From JBKEDS01 sp047975545 (GTDB lineage: Bacteria > Bacteroidota > Bacteroidia > Flavobacteriales > Flavobacteriaceae): a DNA stretch of 64,000 nt. A model generated the notes under the pieces. It made no database searches and had not been told where the DNA came from. It saw nothing but the letters and a program-made list of their open reading frames with translations. Below are positions 17,303-25,896 of the stretch, one piece after another; within the stretch, counting starts at the first letter, position 1; each line of letters starts with the position of its first letter. The stretch is from positions 62,001-126,000 of the forward strand of contig JBKEDS010000014.1 of assembly GCA_047975545.1 (NCBI GenBank), in the 5' to 3' direction. A program made the position numbers and the translations under genes.

Positions 17303-17333
17303 CAAAAGTAATTAATTTCTATTTATGGCGCAA
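17303..17333 (-). promoter_or_regulatory. putative promoter of rpsF operon
   Basis: Minus strand: -7 box TACTTTTG (17303-17310) matches TAnnTTTG exactly, and a -33 TTG lies at 17331-17333 with 20 bases between. The box is 33 bases upstream of the rpsF ATG. Confidence 0.65.
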
Positions 17334-17513
17334 CTTTAATTTATTTATATTTTCCCCGTCCTTTAATTTCAGCTACAACTACTTGGGTAAAAACAAATTT
17401 TGAGGTTTTTTGTTTGGCTAAAAAACCGAATAAAATTTCAATTTTTAGTGTGACTTTAACAAAAACACGTGTCCTATAAATAACATTAGAAGATACACTT
17501 AAACGATGATTTT

Positions 17514-17544
17514 TTTGTTTTTAGCGTATTTTTTTGTACTATTG
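17514..17544 (+). promoter_or_regulatory. putative promoter of the LytTR regulator gene
   Basis: TTTG at 17514-17517 and TACTATTG at 17537-17544 (one mismatch to TAnnTTTG), separated by 19 bases, 25 bases upstream of the ATG. The rest of the 299-base gap from 17271 holds nothing else I can identify. Confidence 0.45.
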
Positions 17545-17569
17545 TCGATACTCTTAACCTAACTAATCC

Positions 17570-18265
17570 ATGATTTTAAATTGTGTAATTGTAGATGATT
17601 CAGCTATCCAACGGCTTTCCATAGTAAAGTTGGTAGAAAACCATCCCTCGCTCAACCTGATTGCCGAATATAGTAGTGCCATTGAAACCAAAAATGGTTT
17701 AAATACCCATAAGGTCGATTTAATATTTTTGGACATTGAAATGCCCGTGCTTAACGGTTTCGAGCTTTTGGATGTACTTAACAACAAACCGCAAATTATC
17801 TTTGTTACCGGAAAAACCGAATATGCCTTTAAGGCCTTTAACTATGATGCCACCGATTATTTGCAAAAACCCATAACCCGAGAGCGTTTTAATATTTCGG
17901 TTGAAAAAGCCTTGGAGCACCACAAACTAACAAAGGATTTTAACGACGAAGAAGGCGAACATATTTTTGTTAAAAGCAACCTTAAAAAACGTAAGGTTTA
18001 CATTAACGACATTAAATGGATAGAGGCTTTGGGCGATTACGTTAAGGTGGTTACCGATAGCACCAGCTTGGTTGTTTTATCGACCATGAAGGCTTTTGAA
18101 AACGAATTGCCAAGCAGTAAATTTTTAAGAATCCATAAATCGTATATTGTTAACTTAAACAAAGTGGAGCGTTTTAACAGTAAAAACGTTGAAGTTGGCA
18201 CCCATGAAATTCCGTTAAGCCGGAACAAAAAACATGCGCTTATGGACGCCTTGAATAACGCATAG
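17570..18265 (+). CDS. LytTR-family response regulator
   Basis: 231 residues. Residues 1-120 are a receiver domain: acidic pair in VIVDDSA (Asp9, Asp10), phosphoacceptor Asp55 in LIFLDIEMP, Thr/Lys switch residues in FVTGKTEYA and YLQKPI. Residues 130-231 are a LytTR DNA-binding domain, with EALGDYVKVV and FLRIHKSYIVNL as its hallmark segments. It should be phosphorylated by a histidine kinase of the LytS/HisKA-like type and then bind direct repeats in promoters. No kinase gene is adjacent, so it is an orphan here. The receiver has the normal conserved residues and is expected to be active. A strong terminator follows. Confidence 0.92.
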   Translation: MILNCVIVDDSAIQRLSIVKLVENHPSLNLIAEYSSAIETKNGLNTHKVDLIFLDIEMPVLNGFELLDVLNNKPQIIFVTGKTEYAFKAFNYDATDYLQKPITRERFNISVEKALEHHKLTKDFNDEEGEHIFVKSNLKKRKVYINDIKWIEALGDYVKVVTDSTSLVVLSTMKAFENELPSSKFLRIHKSYIVNLNKVERFNSKNVEVGTHEIPLSRNKKHALMDALNNA

Positions 18266-18301
18266 CGCATTACAATTTATTTTTATTCAAGACAAGACAT
18301 A

Positions 18302-18329
18302 AAAAAACCGCCAAAAATGGCGGTTTTTT
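18302..18329. terminator. bidirectional rho-independent terminator
   Basis: Stem ACCGCCA / TGGCGGT with a 4-base A loop, flanked by seven A on the left and six T on the right. It works on both strands between the convergent LytTR regulator (plus) and GH20 gene (minus). Confidence 0.88.
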
Positions 18330-18410
18330 CGTTTGGTTAAAGTTAAGTTAGTTTAAGAAGTGATTCTAACCAATTGTATTTATACCCAATATCTTTTTAA
18401 GTATTCGGTA

Positions 18411-20093
18411 TTACTCGGCGGTTATAAGGTGCTTACCATAATTAACCCCCAAAATATCGTATCGCTTGGCCAAATGGTTTAGGCGTGTTTTAAAATCGTC
18501 CCAGTTTTTTTGTTCCTTTTGCGTCCAAACCACTTCCGAAAGTGCTGTCATCCTCGGTAAAGCCATATACTCTACATAATCGCTTGCGCTAATGTATTCG
18601 GTCCATAAATTGCCTTGCGCTCCCAAGATATGCTTTTGCTCGTCGGGCGCTAATGCTTCGGGCGTTGGGTCGAAACCATACACCTTTTCTACCGGAATAT
18701 AGCAACAAATGGCCATAGGCTCATTTTCCTTGTCTTCGGATTGGTAGTAATCGAAATAACAAAAATTGGTTGGCGTCATGATTACGTCGTGTTTTTGCTT
18801 TGCCGCTTCAATACCGCCTTTAATACCGCGCCAGGACATTACGGTTGCATTTGGTGCGAGGCCACCTTCCAAAATTTCGTCCCAACCTATTATTTTTTTG
18901 CCTTTAGAGTTTACGAACTTTTCCATGCGCTGTACAAAATAGCTTTGCAGTTCATGTTCATCTTTTAACCCTAATTCCTTTATCCGCTTTTGGCAGTGGG
19001 GGCACGCTTTCCAATTGGTTTTTGGGCACTCGTCGCCACCAATATGGATGTACGCCGAAGGAAATAGCGGCATAACTTCTTCTAAAACGCCTTCCAAAAG
19101 CGCAAAGGTTTCGTCCTTACCGGCACAGAACACATCGCTAACAACGCCCCAGCTTTCGTATACTACTTTTGGGGTTCCCGCAGCTTGAAGTGCCTTGCTT
19201 TTTTCGGAAAGCATATCCGAGCGGTCCACCGTGTTCTTCTCAGGAAAACAACTTAAATATGGGTATGCAGCAATAGCAGCCGAGGCATGCCCGGGCATTT
19301 CAATTTCCGGAATTACGGTTACGTGGCGCTCTGCGGCATAGGCCACGACATCCTTAACGTCTTCTTGGGTGTAAAATCCGCCGTAAGGGGTTTGGTCGTT
19401 ACCTTCACCTGGGTAGTGCCCTATTAAAGTACCATTTCTAAAAGCGCCAACTTCGGTTAGTTTGGGGTATTTTTTAATTTCGATACGCCAGCCTTGGTCG
19501 TCGGTTAAATGCCAATGAAAGGTGTTCATTTTGTGCAGGGCTATTAAATCGATGTACTTTTTAACAAAATCGACCGGATAAAAATAGCGGCTAACATCCA
19601 AGTGCATGCCCCTGTACCCATACCTTGGGCTGTCCTCGATTACTACGGCCGGGATGGTTAATTCTCCCTCGACAGCGCCTTTTTCGGCACTTGCGGGCAA
19701 TAATTGGCGTAAACTTTGAATACCGTAAAAAACACCCTTGCCTGTTTTTCCCGAAATTTCTATGGTTTTATAATTTACCGACAGTTTATAGCCTTCATCG
19801 TTAGTTATTGAATTATCGATTTTTAACACAATGCTTCCCGATGAGTTGTTACAACTTACGGGAAATCCAGAAGCAAGGCTTAACATTTCGGATAAATAGG
19901 TAGCTTCCAACTTTAAATCGTCGGGTGCTTGCACAGCCGTTTTGTTATTCACCAAAAACCGCCCGTTTTCTATATTTAAAGAAACAGGTTTGGGAATAAT
20001 TTGATAATCGGTTTCGGCATTAACGATTTCGGCGTACTTGTTCGTACACGACATGGCCAGCAGGCAACATGCTAATATTGAAAAAAGTTTCAT
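18411..20093 (-). CDS. GH20 beta-N-acetylhexosaminidase lipoprotein
   Basis: 560 residues. The lipobox LAMSC puts the lipidated Cys at 16, so the enzyme is membrane-anchored, most likely on the periplasmic side or cell surface. Residues about 30-130 are the GH20 N-terminal domain and 145-500 the TIM barrel: YRGMHLDVSRYFYPVDFVKK, FHWHLTDDQGWRIEI and the catalytic Asp354-Glu355 in IHIGGDECPKTNW. GH20 enzymes remove terminal GlcNAc or GalNAc by substrate-assisted catalysis. It lies 206 bases beyond nagB, with palindromic repeat copy A3 between them, so it may be transcribed partly with the operon or from its own promoter. It is the catabolic entry point for N-acetylhexosamine in this cluster. 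Confidence 0.95.
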   Translation of the reverse strand: MKLFSILACCLLAMSCTNKYAEIVNAETDYQIIPKPVSLNIENGRFLVNNKTAVQAPDDLKLEATYLSEMLSLASGFPVSCNNSSGSIVLKIDNSITNDEGYKLSVNYKTIEISGKTGKGVFYGIQSLRQLLPASAEKGAVEGELTIPAVVIEDSPRYGYRGMHLDVSRYFYPVDFVKKYIDLIALHKMNTFHWHLTDDQGWRIEIKKYPKLTEVGAFRNGTLIGHYPGEGNDQTPYGGFYTQEDVKDVVAYAAERHVTVIPEIEMPGHASAAIAAYPYLSCFPEKNTVDRSDMLSEKSKALQAAGTPKVVYESWGVVSDVFCAGKDETFALLEGVLEEVMPLFPSAYIHIGGDECPKTNWKACPHCQKRIKELGLKDEHELQSYFVQRMEKFVNSKGKKIIGWDEILEGGLAPNATVMSWRGIKGGIEAAKQKHDVIMTPTNFCYFDYYQSEDKENEPMAICCYIPVEKVYGFDPTPEALAPDEQKHILGAQGNLWTEYISASDYVEYMALPRMTALSEVVWTQKEQKNWDDFKTRLNHLAKRYDILGVNYGKHLITAE

Positions 20094-20154
20094 AGTTTGG
20101 TTGGTTTAAATGATTTTGAATATCCGTATTTATACCTAAAATAAGTATTTTTTT

Positions 20155-20247
20155 GTTATTCTGAATCTTTCGACTTTGCTCAAGATAAACTAAAGTGAAG
20201 AATCTCTACATGCAATAATAAAGAGATTCTTCGTTCCTCAGAATAAC
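20155..20247. repeat. palindromic repeat, family A-related (copy 3)
   Basis: Outer arms GTTATTCTGA (20155-20164) and TCAGAATAAC (20238-20247) and inner arms GAAGAATCTCT (20198-20208) and AGAGATTCTTC (20222-20232) make a nested hairpin. The GAAGTGAAGAATCT-like core is shared with copies 1 and 2. It separates GH20 from nagB. Confidence 0.7.
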
Positions 20248-20299
20248 AGAATCCAATAAATCTAAAGAATTAGGATGAATACGGATATTCATTAAATGA

Positions 20300-22228
20300 T
20301 TAATAATGCCAGCGCACAAAGGCTTCCATGGCGGCATAACGCGATAAGCCCAACAAATCGTAAAGTTCGGCGGTTTCGCGGTTTCGGTCTTCGGCACGTT
20401 GCCAAAACTCCCTACTATCGGCGCCTTGGAACACTACACCGTCCTTTTGCGATTGGTGCTTAAAAATGCCTTTTCGCTTTTGTAGTACTTGGTCGGGACT
20501 CATGGGCACGGCCATTTCAATTTCGTCTATGCCCCACTCCTGCCACGCGCCGCGGTACAGCCACAGCCAGCAATCGTCCATAAATTTTTTGGACTTTAGG
20601 TTTTTTACCGCTGCAAAAACAGCATCCAAGCATACTTTATGGGTACCGTGCGGGTCGGCCAAATCGCCTGCCGCATAAATTTGGTGCGGTTTTATTTTTT
20701 CGATTAAATCCATTGTTATTTGAATATCCGCCTCGCCCAGTGGTTTTTTCTCGATAGCACCCGTTTCGTAAAACGGCATTTCCATAAAATGGATTTGGCT
20801 ATCGGGCAACCCAACATAATGGCAAGTTGCACGGGCTTCACCTTTACGTATTATACCTTTAATATAGCGAACTTCGGGAATATCGATTTCGCTCGATTTT
20901 TTGTTTTTAAGAAACTCAACGGCCCTTTTATAAATAGCTTGGGCTTCTTTACTTTCAATACCGAATTTTTCGTTATAATCGACAACAAAATGGGCAAAAC
21001 GAAGCGCCTCATCATCGGCTACCGCAATATTTCCCGAGGTTTGGTATCCTACGTGTACTTCGTGGCCTTGGTCCTGAAGGCGTTGGAAGGTGCCGCCCAT
21101 ACTTATAATATCGTCGTCGGGGTGCGGGCTAAAGATAAGCACCCGTTTTTTTGCGGGTTCGGCACGTTCCGGACGGTAGGTATCATCGGCATTGGGCTTG
21201 CCTCCCGGCCAGCCTGTAATAGTGTGCTGTATATCGTTAAATATTTTAATGTTAATATCGTACGAAGGCCCGAAATCGGCCAATAAATCGCTCATGCCGT
21301 TTTCGATATAATCGGCATCGGTAAGCATTAAAATTGGTTTTTTAAGATGAAGCGCCAAGTTTAACACGGCTTTTCTAATAAGTTTATCCGTCCACTCTAC
21401 TTTTTCCACCAACCAAGGGCTGTTAATTCTGGTTAATTTTGATGCAGCTTCTTTATCGAGAACAAAAGTAGCGTTACGGTGTTCCTGTAAATACGAAGCT
21501 GGCACACGACTGGTTACAGTGCCTTCGACAGACTCCTTAATAATAGCCGATTTTTTTTCGCCCCAAGCCATTAAAATAACACGTTTGGCTTCCATAATTT
21601 TTTTCACCCCAAGGGTAATGGCTGTTCTTGGTGTGTTGGACAATCCTGAAAAATCGCCACTGGCCGCCACCCTTGTAATGTGGTCCAAGGCTACCAATCG
21701 GGTTTTTGAGTTTTGCAAGGAACCGGATTCGTTAAACCCGATATGCCCGTTGCCTCCAATACCCAATATTTGCAGGTCTATGCCGCCCATGGCTTCAATT
21801 TTGGCCTCGTATTGGTTACAGTAATCGGCTATGGCTTCTTTTGAAAGCGTACCGTCGGGAATGTGGCAGTTTTCGGGTAAAATATCAACTTGGTTAAACA
21901 GCAGCTCTTTCATAAACCTAACATAACTGTTTACCGAGTCGGGTTCCATGGGGTAATATTCGTCTAAGTTGAAGGACACCACATTTTTAAAGCTCAAGCC
22001 TTCTTCTTTGTGCAAACGCACCAATTCGGCATAAAGTCCTTTGGGCGAAGACCCGGTTGCCAACCCTAAAACGCAAGTTTGCTTTTGGGTTTGCTTAACC
22101 CGGATTAAATCGGCTATTTCCTTGGCAACGGCCTTTGATGCCGCTGCGGAATCTTCAAACATTACGGTTCCTATATTTTCAAAACGTTTTTCGAAACCTG
22201 TTGCTTTGTCTATACTACTTTTTAACAT
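20300..22228 (-). CDS. nagB: glucosamine-6-phosphate deaminase fused to PIG-L deacetylase
   Basis: 642 residues with two domains. Residues about 15-265 are NagB (glucosamine-6-phosphate to fructose-6-phosphate plus ammonia): VLGLATGSSPKGLYAEL, VVSFNLDEYYPM and the active-site loop GIGGNGHIGFNESGS. From about residue 370, the PIG-L/LmbE fold begins with RVLIFSPHPDDDIISMGG (H-P-D-D zinc motif) and has ADPHGTHKVC near 570. PIG-L enzymes deacetylate GlcNAc-containing substrates, so the fusion could carry out N-deacetylation and deamination in one protein; this is inference. Several Bacteroidota have this fusion. It is 48 bases downstream of the permease in the same operon. No separate NagA-type deacetylase is present in the window. 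Confidence 0.92.
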   Translation of the reverse strand: MLKSSIDKATGFEKRFENIGTVMFEDSAAASKAVAKEIADLIRVKQTQKQTCVLGLATGSSPKGLYAELVRLHKEEGLSFKNVVSFNLDEYYPMEPDSVNSYVRFMKELLFNQVDILPENCHIPDGTLSKEAIADYCNQYEAKIEAMGGIDLQILGIGGNGHIGFNESGSLQNSKTRLVALDHITRVAASGDFSGLSNTPRTAITLGVKKIMEAKRVILMAWGEKKSAIIKESVEGTVTSRVPASYLQEHRNATFVLDKEAASKLTRINSPWLVEKVEWTDKLIRKAVLNLALHLKKPILMLTDADYIENGMSDLLADFGPSYDINIKIFNDIQHTITGWPGGKPNADDTYRPERAEPAKKRVLIFSPHPDDDIISMGGTFQRLQDQGHEVHVGYQTSGNIAVADDEALRFAHFVVDYNEKFGIESKEAQAIYKRAVEFLKNKKSSEIDIPEVRYIKGIIRKGEARATCHYVGLPDSQIHFMEMPFYETGAIEKKPLGEADIQITMDLIEKIKPHQIYAAGDLADPHGTHKVCLDAVFAAVKNLKSKKFMDDCWLWLYRGAWQEWGIDEIEMAVPMSPDQVLQKRKGIFKHQSQKDGVVFQGADSREFWQRAEDRNRETAELYDLLGLSRYAAMEAFVRWHY

Positions 22229-22276
22229 GGTTGATAATGTGTTATTTTGTTATTTTTAGTTTGTGTTTATTCTGAA

Positions 22277-23656
22277 TTAATTTTTGGACCAACTGCGGTA
22301 TTTATGGCCTTTTATGGCAAAAAACAATATCATTAAATACGATGGGATTAACATAGCATAAGCCAATTGGTTACCGCTTTTTGCAGCGGTATCGCCCGCC
22401 AACTCATTTGCCGTGTTAATGGAGTCGGCAATGGCACCGTAAATTAAGGGGAATATAGCCCCACCGATAATGGCCATGATTAGCATGGCGCCCCCTATTT
22501 TGGTATAGCCCCCCAAATCCTGCAAGGCCATAGGCCAAATAGCGGGCCAACACAGCGCATTTGCCAAGCCCAACGACGCTACCAATAGAATTACAACGGG
22601 GAATTTTTCAATACCGAAAAACGAAATACTTACGTCGGGGGAAATTGTAATAATCAAAATTACCAAAAACAAGCCCAGCAACCCTGATACTTTTAACGCC
22701 GTAGCTTGCGATACTACTTTAGGGATTAATAAAATTCCTAAAATATAACCAATACACATGGCCGTCATGGTAAACGAGGTTAGCTTTAGATAAAAATCGC
22801 CTTTTTCGCCATAAACGCCCAATTGTTTCCCGAAACCACCTATGGAATCGCCCGCCAAAACCTCAACCGACATGTACAACATTAATGTTATTACGCCCAA
22901 AACTAATTGCGGGTATTTTAATACGTTTTTAATTTGGGTGAAAATACTTTGGTGGCCTACTTTTCCATCTTCGTCCAAATCGATTTCCGGTAGCGGCGAA
23001 AATTTAAGCAACACGGCCAACAACAATATTATTAAGCCCATGTACAAATATGGTGTTTGAAGCTGCAAGGCCAAGGCATCTAAGGAGGCTTCTTTGGTAG
23101 CTTCGTCCATTAACGCAATTTTTTCAGCGGTGTAATCGCCCATATTGGACAGTACCAATGCCGTTAATGCCAATGGCGCAATAAAGCCCGCCAATTTGTT
23201 GCCAATACCCAAAATACTAATACGGGCTGCCGCACTTTCCCTTGGCCCGATTACCACCACATAGGGGTTGGATGCCGTTTGCAACAAGGCTAAACCCGTA
23301 CCCATAACAAACAATGCGATTAGAAAAAACAAATACGTTCTGGAAGCTGCTGCCGGATAAAACATAAAGGCGCCCAAAGCTATAACCACCAAACCGAGGG
23401 ACAAGCCATTTTTATAGCCCACCCGCTCGATAACCCAAGACGAAGGTATGGCCATAACAAAATAGGCTATATAAAAAGCGAAGGTTACAAAATACGATTG
23501 CGATTCGGTTAGCTCGCATGCCATTTTAAAAAACGGGATTAGCGGCCCGTTTAACCAGGTTACAAACCCGAAAATAAAAAACAGGGTGGTTAAAATTACC
23601 ATGGGGATTAAAGTGCCGCCCTGGTTCTTTTCTGCTGAATTGGAAACTTGTGTCAT
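22277..23656 (-). CDS. MFS sugar permease (FucP/NagP/GlcP-like)
   Basis: 459 residues with about twelve hydrophobic helices. The N-terminus VILTTLFFIFGFVTWLNGPLIPFFK is the FHS-family pattern of proton-coupled sugar symporters (fucose, glucose, galactose, N-acetylglucosamine permeases). Also seen: ALLQTASNPYVVVIGP in the middle, typical of this family. Inner-membrane protein. Placed between the kinase and nagB genes in the operon, its most likely substrate is GlcNAc or a related amino sugar; this is inferred from context, not from substrate residues. Confidence 0.85.
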   Translation of the reverse strand: MTQVSNSAEKNQGGTLIPMVILTTLFFIFGFVTWLNGPLIPFFKMACELTESQSYFVTFAFYIAYFVMAIPSSWVIERVGYKNGLSLGLVVIALGAFMFYPAAASRTYLFFLIALFVMGTGLALLQTASNPYVVVIGPRESAAARISILGIGNKLAGFIAPLALTALVLSNMGDYTAEKIALMDEATKEASLDALALQLQTPYLYMGLIILLLAVLLKFSPLPEIDLDEDGKVGHQSIFTQIKNVLKYPQLVLGVITLMLYMSVEVLAGDSIGGFGKQLGVYGEKGDFYLKLTSFTMTAMCIGYILGILLIPKVVSQATALKVSGLLGLFLVILIITISPDVSISFFGIEKFPVVILLVASLGLANALCWPAIWPMALQDLGGYTKIGGAMLIMAIIGGAIFPLIYGAIADSINTANELAGDTAAKSGNQLAYAMLIPSYLMILFFAIKGHKYRSWSKN

Positions 23657-23668
23657 TTTGTCTAATTG

Positions 23669-24760
23669 TTAATTGTTTAGTGTTTGAAGTTCGTTAAAAT
23701 GCCCAGCCAAGCTTTTAACGAGCTTAAACTGGTTTTTGGCCCGTACTAAATTGTGTTCGGGATATTTGGTTTTAAAGTAAATATCGTTATTAAGAAAATC
23801 GGTTAAAAAGCGTAAACCTATAATAAAAATCATGGTTTTTGCGCCTAACGGAAGGTATTGTATTTCCAATGGTGTTAGTGCCGATTTCATGTTTTCCAAA
23901 AATCCTTTGGAATAGGCTTTGTAGTAAGCCACGTTAAAGTTAACCAAGTCCAAATTGGCCTCGTCCTCGGCAGCCGTACTGCAAATGGTACGAATGGCAT
24001 CGCCAAAATCGTAGTGTACAATACCCGGCATAACCGTATCGGTATCGATAAGGCAAAGCCCTTTATCGTGCTTATTGAATAGGGCATTGGATATTTTGGT
24101 GTCGTTGTGGGTAACCCGCAATTTTATGTCGCCCGAATTTTTCAGGTTTTGTAAAATGTGCATTTCCTCCCGGGAGGCTTCAACAAAATCGATACTATCT
24201 TTTGCCAAGGTTTTTCGCTCTTCGGTAGCCAATTTTAAAGCGTCTTCAAACTGGCTGTAACGAAATGCCATATCGTGGAACTTGGGGATAACCTCTATTA
24301 ATTCCGAGGCATCGAAATCGTCGGTTAGGGTTAAAAACTTACCAAGGAGCTTTCCGCCCTCATAAGCTATGGCCTCGCTGGTAACGACTTCGTGGGTAAA
24401 ACTTTTTTTAATAAAGTACATTAAATTCCAATAATTGCCCGCTTCATCTTGCACATAATAATTGTCGCTTGATTTTGATTTTGCGAACGACAGCACGCGG
24501 CGTTGGATTTTATTTTCTGGAAGTTTTTCTTGTCGTAATTTCTCTTGAATATGAAGGCTAACGGCAACCTTATTAGCTATAAGCCCCGGAACGTCCTTAA
24601 ACACCATATGGTTAACGCGCTGTAAAACGAAGTAAGGCTTCTTTTCTGTTTTAATTAAATAAGTGTCGTTAATATGGCCGGAAGCCAGTTCCTTATAGGA
24701 TTCGTATTTACCGCCGTGGGCAAATTGGTTAAAAATGGTTTTTAGTTTAGTTTCTATCAT
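23669..24760 (-). CDS. APH-fold sugar kinase (N-acetylhexosamine kinase-like)
   Basis: 363 residues of the aminoglycoside-phosphotransferase/homoserine-kinase fold. The nucleotide-binding N-lobe shows ELASGHINDTYLIKT; the catalytic loop is LRVTHNDTKISNALF with the invariant Asp and Asn; the metal-binding motif is CLIDTDTVMPGIVHYDFGDAI. This pattern resembles N-acetylhexosamine kinases of the NahK type, which phosphorylate GlcNAc/GalNAc at C1, but choline- or thiamine-kinase-like activities share the fold. It lies 1 base after the nucleotidyltransferase gene and 12 bases before the permease, consistent with an amino-sugar salvage role. Confidence 0.75.
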   Translation of the reverse strand: MIETKLKTIFNQFAHGGKYESYKELASGHINDTYLIKTEKKPYFVLQRVNHMVFKDVPGLIANKVAVSLHIQEKLRQEKLPENKIQRRVLSFAKSKSSDNYYVQDEAGNYWNLMYFIKKSFTHEVVTSEAIAYEGGKLLGKFLTLTDDFDASELIEVIPKFHDMAFRYSQFEDALKLATEERKTLAKDSIDFVEASREEMHILQNLKNSGDIKLRVTHNDTKISNALFNKHDKGLCLIDTDTVMPGIVHYDFGDAIRTICSTAAEDEANLDLVNFNVAYYKAYSKGFLENMKSALTPLEIQYLPLGAKTMIFIIGLRFLTDFLNNDIYFKTKYPEHNLVRAKNQFKLVKSLAGHFNELQTLNN

Positions 24761-24761
24761 G

Positions 24762-25670
24762 CTACCAAAGTTTTACGGGATATATGTTTTGGGCTTTTAA
24801 GGCTTCGATGGCATTTTGCACAATGGCCTTATCTTCCTTATAGGTAACCCCAAACCATTTGGCATCGGATTTTAGCACTTTTACGTTAGCTATGCCCGAC
24901 CTAAGAATTTCGTTTACTACCGAAGGGATATAAAATTCGGCTTTTAAATTGCCTTTATTGGCTTCCAGAAATGTTTCGAACAATTGCTGCCCAAACTCGA
25001 AACATTTTGGCGTAAAGCCCCAAAAGTTCATGGACACAATGGTGTTTTCGTCTATGGGGATTAGTTTTCCATCGTTTTCATCATCTTCCCGCATTAGTTT
25101 GCCGTCTATTTTTTCGATATGGGTACGCTCGGTAACATCGGTTAAAAAGCCGTTTTCGTCCACTTGGCACTCGCCCCGGGACACGTAGCCGTAATCGGAA
25201 ACCGTGTTTTTCAACAAATAAGCAATAGAACTAAAGTTATACGACGTTTTATCAGTTTGTTTTAAGTAATTGGCCATGGTAACAAAAGCCTCGGCACCGT
25301 AAAAATCGTCGGCATTAATAATGGCAAAATTTTCGGCAACGGCATCTTTGGCCATTAAAAGCGCATGCCCCGTGCCCCATGGTTTTACACGCTCGGGGTC
25401 CACATATTGTTTTGGCACGCTGTCCAGTTCTTGGTATACATAAGCCACTTCGGCCTTACCTTCCAGTTTTTTACTAAAAACGGCCTTAAACTCCGCTTCG
25501 AAACTTTTACGGATAATAAACACGAATTTCCCAAATCCGGCCCTAAGAGCATCGTAAATCGAGAAATCGATAATAGTGTCGCCCTCGGGCGTAAAAGCAT
25601 CCATTTGTTTCAGGCCTCCGTAGCGGCTTCCCATGCCCGCCGCCAAAATTACTAATGTTGGTTTTTCCAT
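24762..25670 (-). CDS. sugar nucleotidyltransferase
   Basis: 302 residues. The N-terminus VILAAGMGSRYGGLKQMD is the G-x-G-S-R-x-G-G NTP-binding loop of nucleotidyltransferases; FAIINADDFYG carries the metal-binding Asp pair. The domain then resembles GlmU/RffH-type GT-A folds but no left-handed beta-helix follows, so it is not GlmU. Together with the kinase it could make an NDP-amino sugar from a sugar 1-phosphate. First gene of the minus-strand operon that is divergent from the LacI-type regulator; the next gene starts 1 base after its stop. Confidence 0.85.
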   Translation of the reverse strand: MEKPTLVILAAGMGSRYGGLKQMDAFTPEGDTIIDFSIYDALRAGFGKFVFIIRKSFEAEFKAVFSKKLEGKAEVAYVYQELDSVPKQYVDPERVKPWGTGHALLMAKDAVAENFAIINADDFYGAEAFVTMANYLKQTDKTSYNFSSIAYLLKNTVSDYGYVSRGECQVDENGFLTDVTERTHIEKIDGKLMREDDENDGKLIPIDENTIVSMNFWGFTPKCFEFGQQLFETFLEANKGNLKAEFYIPSVVNEILRSGIANVKVLKSDAKWFGVTYKEDKAIVQNAIEALKAQNIYPVKLW

Positions 25671-25816
25671 TACTTTATTTTAAGTTGAAATTATTGTTAA
25701 AAATAACATTAAACCCCAATAAAACAAACCCTTACAAACAAAAAACATGTTTTACCAAGATTGTAAACGTTACGAAAATATAGAATTTAAACCAATAAAA
25801 AAAGAAAAAAACAATA

Positions 25817-25838
25817 AAAGTGTGTTCGAACACACTTT
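25817..25838. promoter_or_regulatory. operator palindrome 1 of the LacI-type regulator
   Basis: A perfect 22-base palindrome with half-site AAAGTGTGTTC. It shares the core TGTGTTCGAACACA with the second palindrome; the centres are 22 bases apart, about two helical turns. It lies in the divergent region between the amino-sugar operon and the regulator. The CG at the centre is as in LacI-family sites. Confidence 0.75.
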
Positions 25839-25841
25839 TTT

Positions 25842-25857
25842 ATGTGTTCGAACACAT
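25842..25857. promoter_or_regulatory. operator palindrome 2 of the LacI-type regulator
   Basis: A perfect 16-base palindrome with half-site ATGTGTTC, same core as palindrome 1. It sits directly upstream of the regulator promoter, about 30 bases before the -7 box, a position suited to autoregulation. Confidence 0.75.
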
Positions 25858-25884
25858 TTTATAAAAACCGTAGGCGATTTTTTA

Positions 25885-25892
25885 TATATTTG
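25885..25892 (+). promoter_or_regulatory. putative -7 box of the LacI-type regulator
   Basis: TATATTTG matches TAnnTTTG exactly but lies only four bases before the ATG at 25897. If used, the transcript would begin at or next to the start codon, making the mRNA nearly leaderless. Confidence 0.4.
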
Positions 25893-25896
25893 TGTA

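Noticed and set aside
20720..21286. 188-codon plus-strand open frame inside nagB
   Set aside because: Antisense to the PIG-L half of a well-supported gene; composition looks like reverse-strand noise.
25747..25896. Upstream ATG for the LacI-type regulator
   Set aside because: The added 50 residues cross both operator palindromes and the promoter and do not match the family N-terminus.
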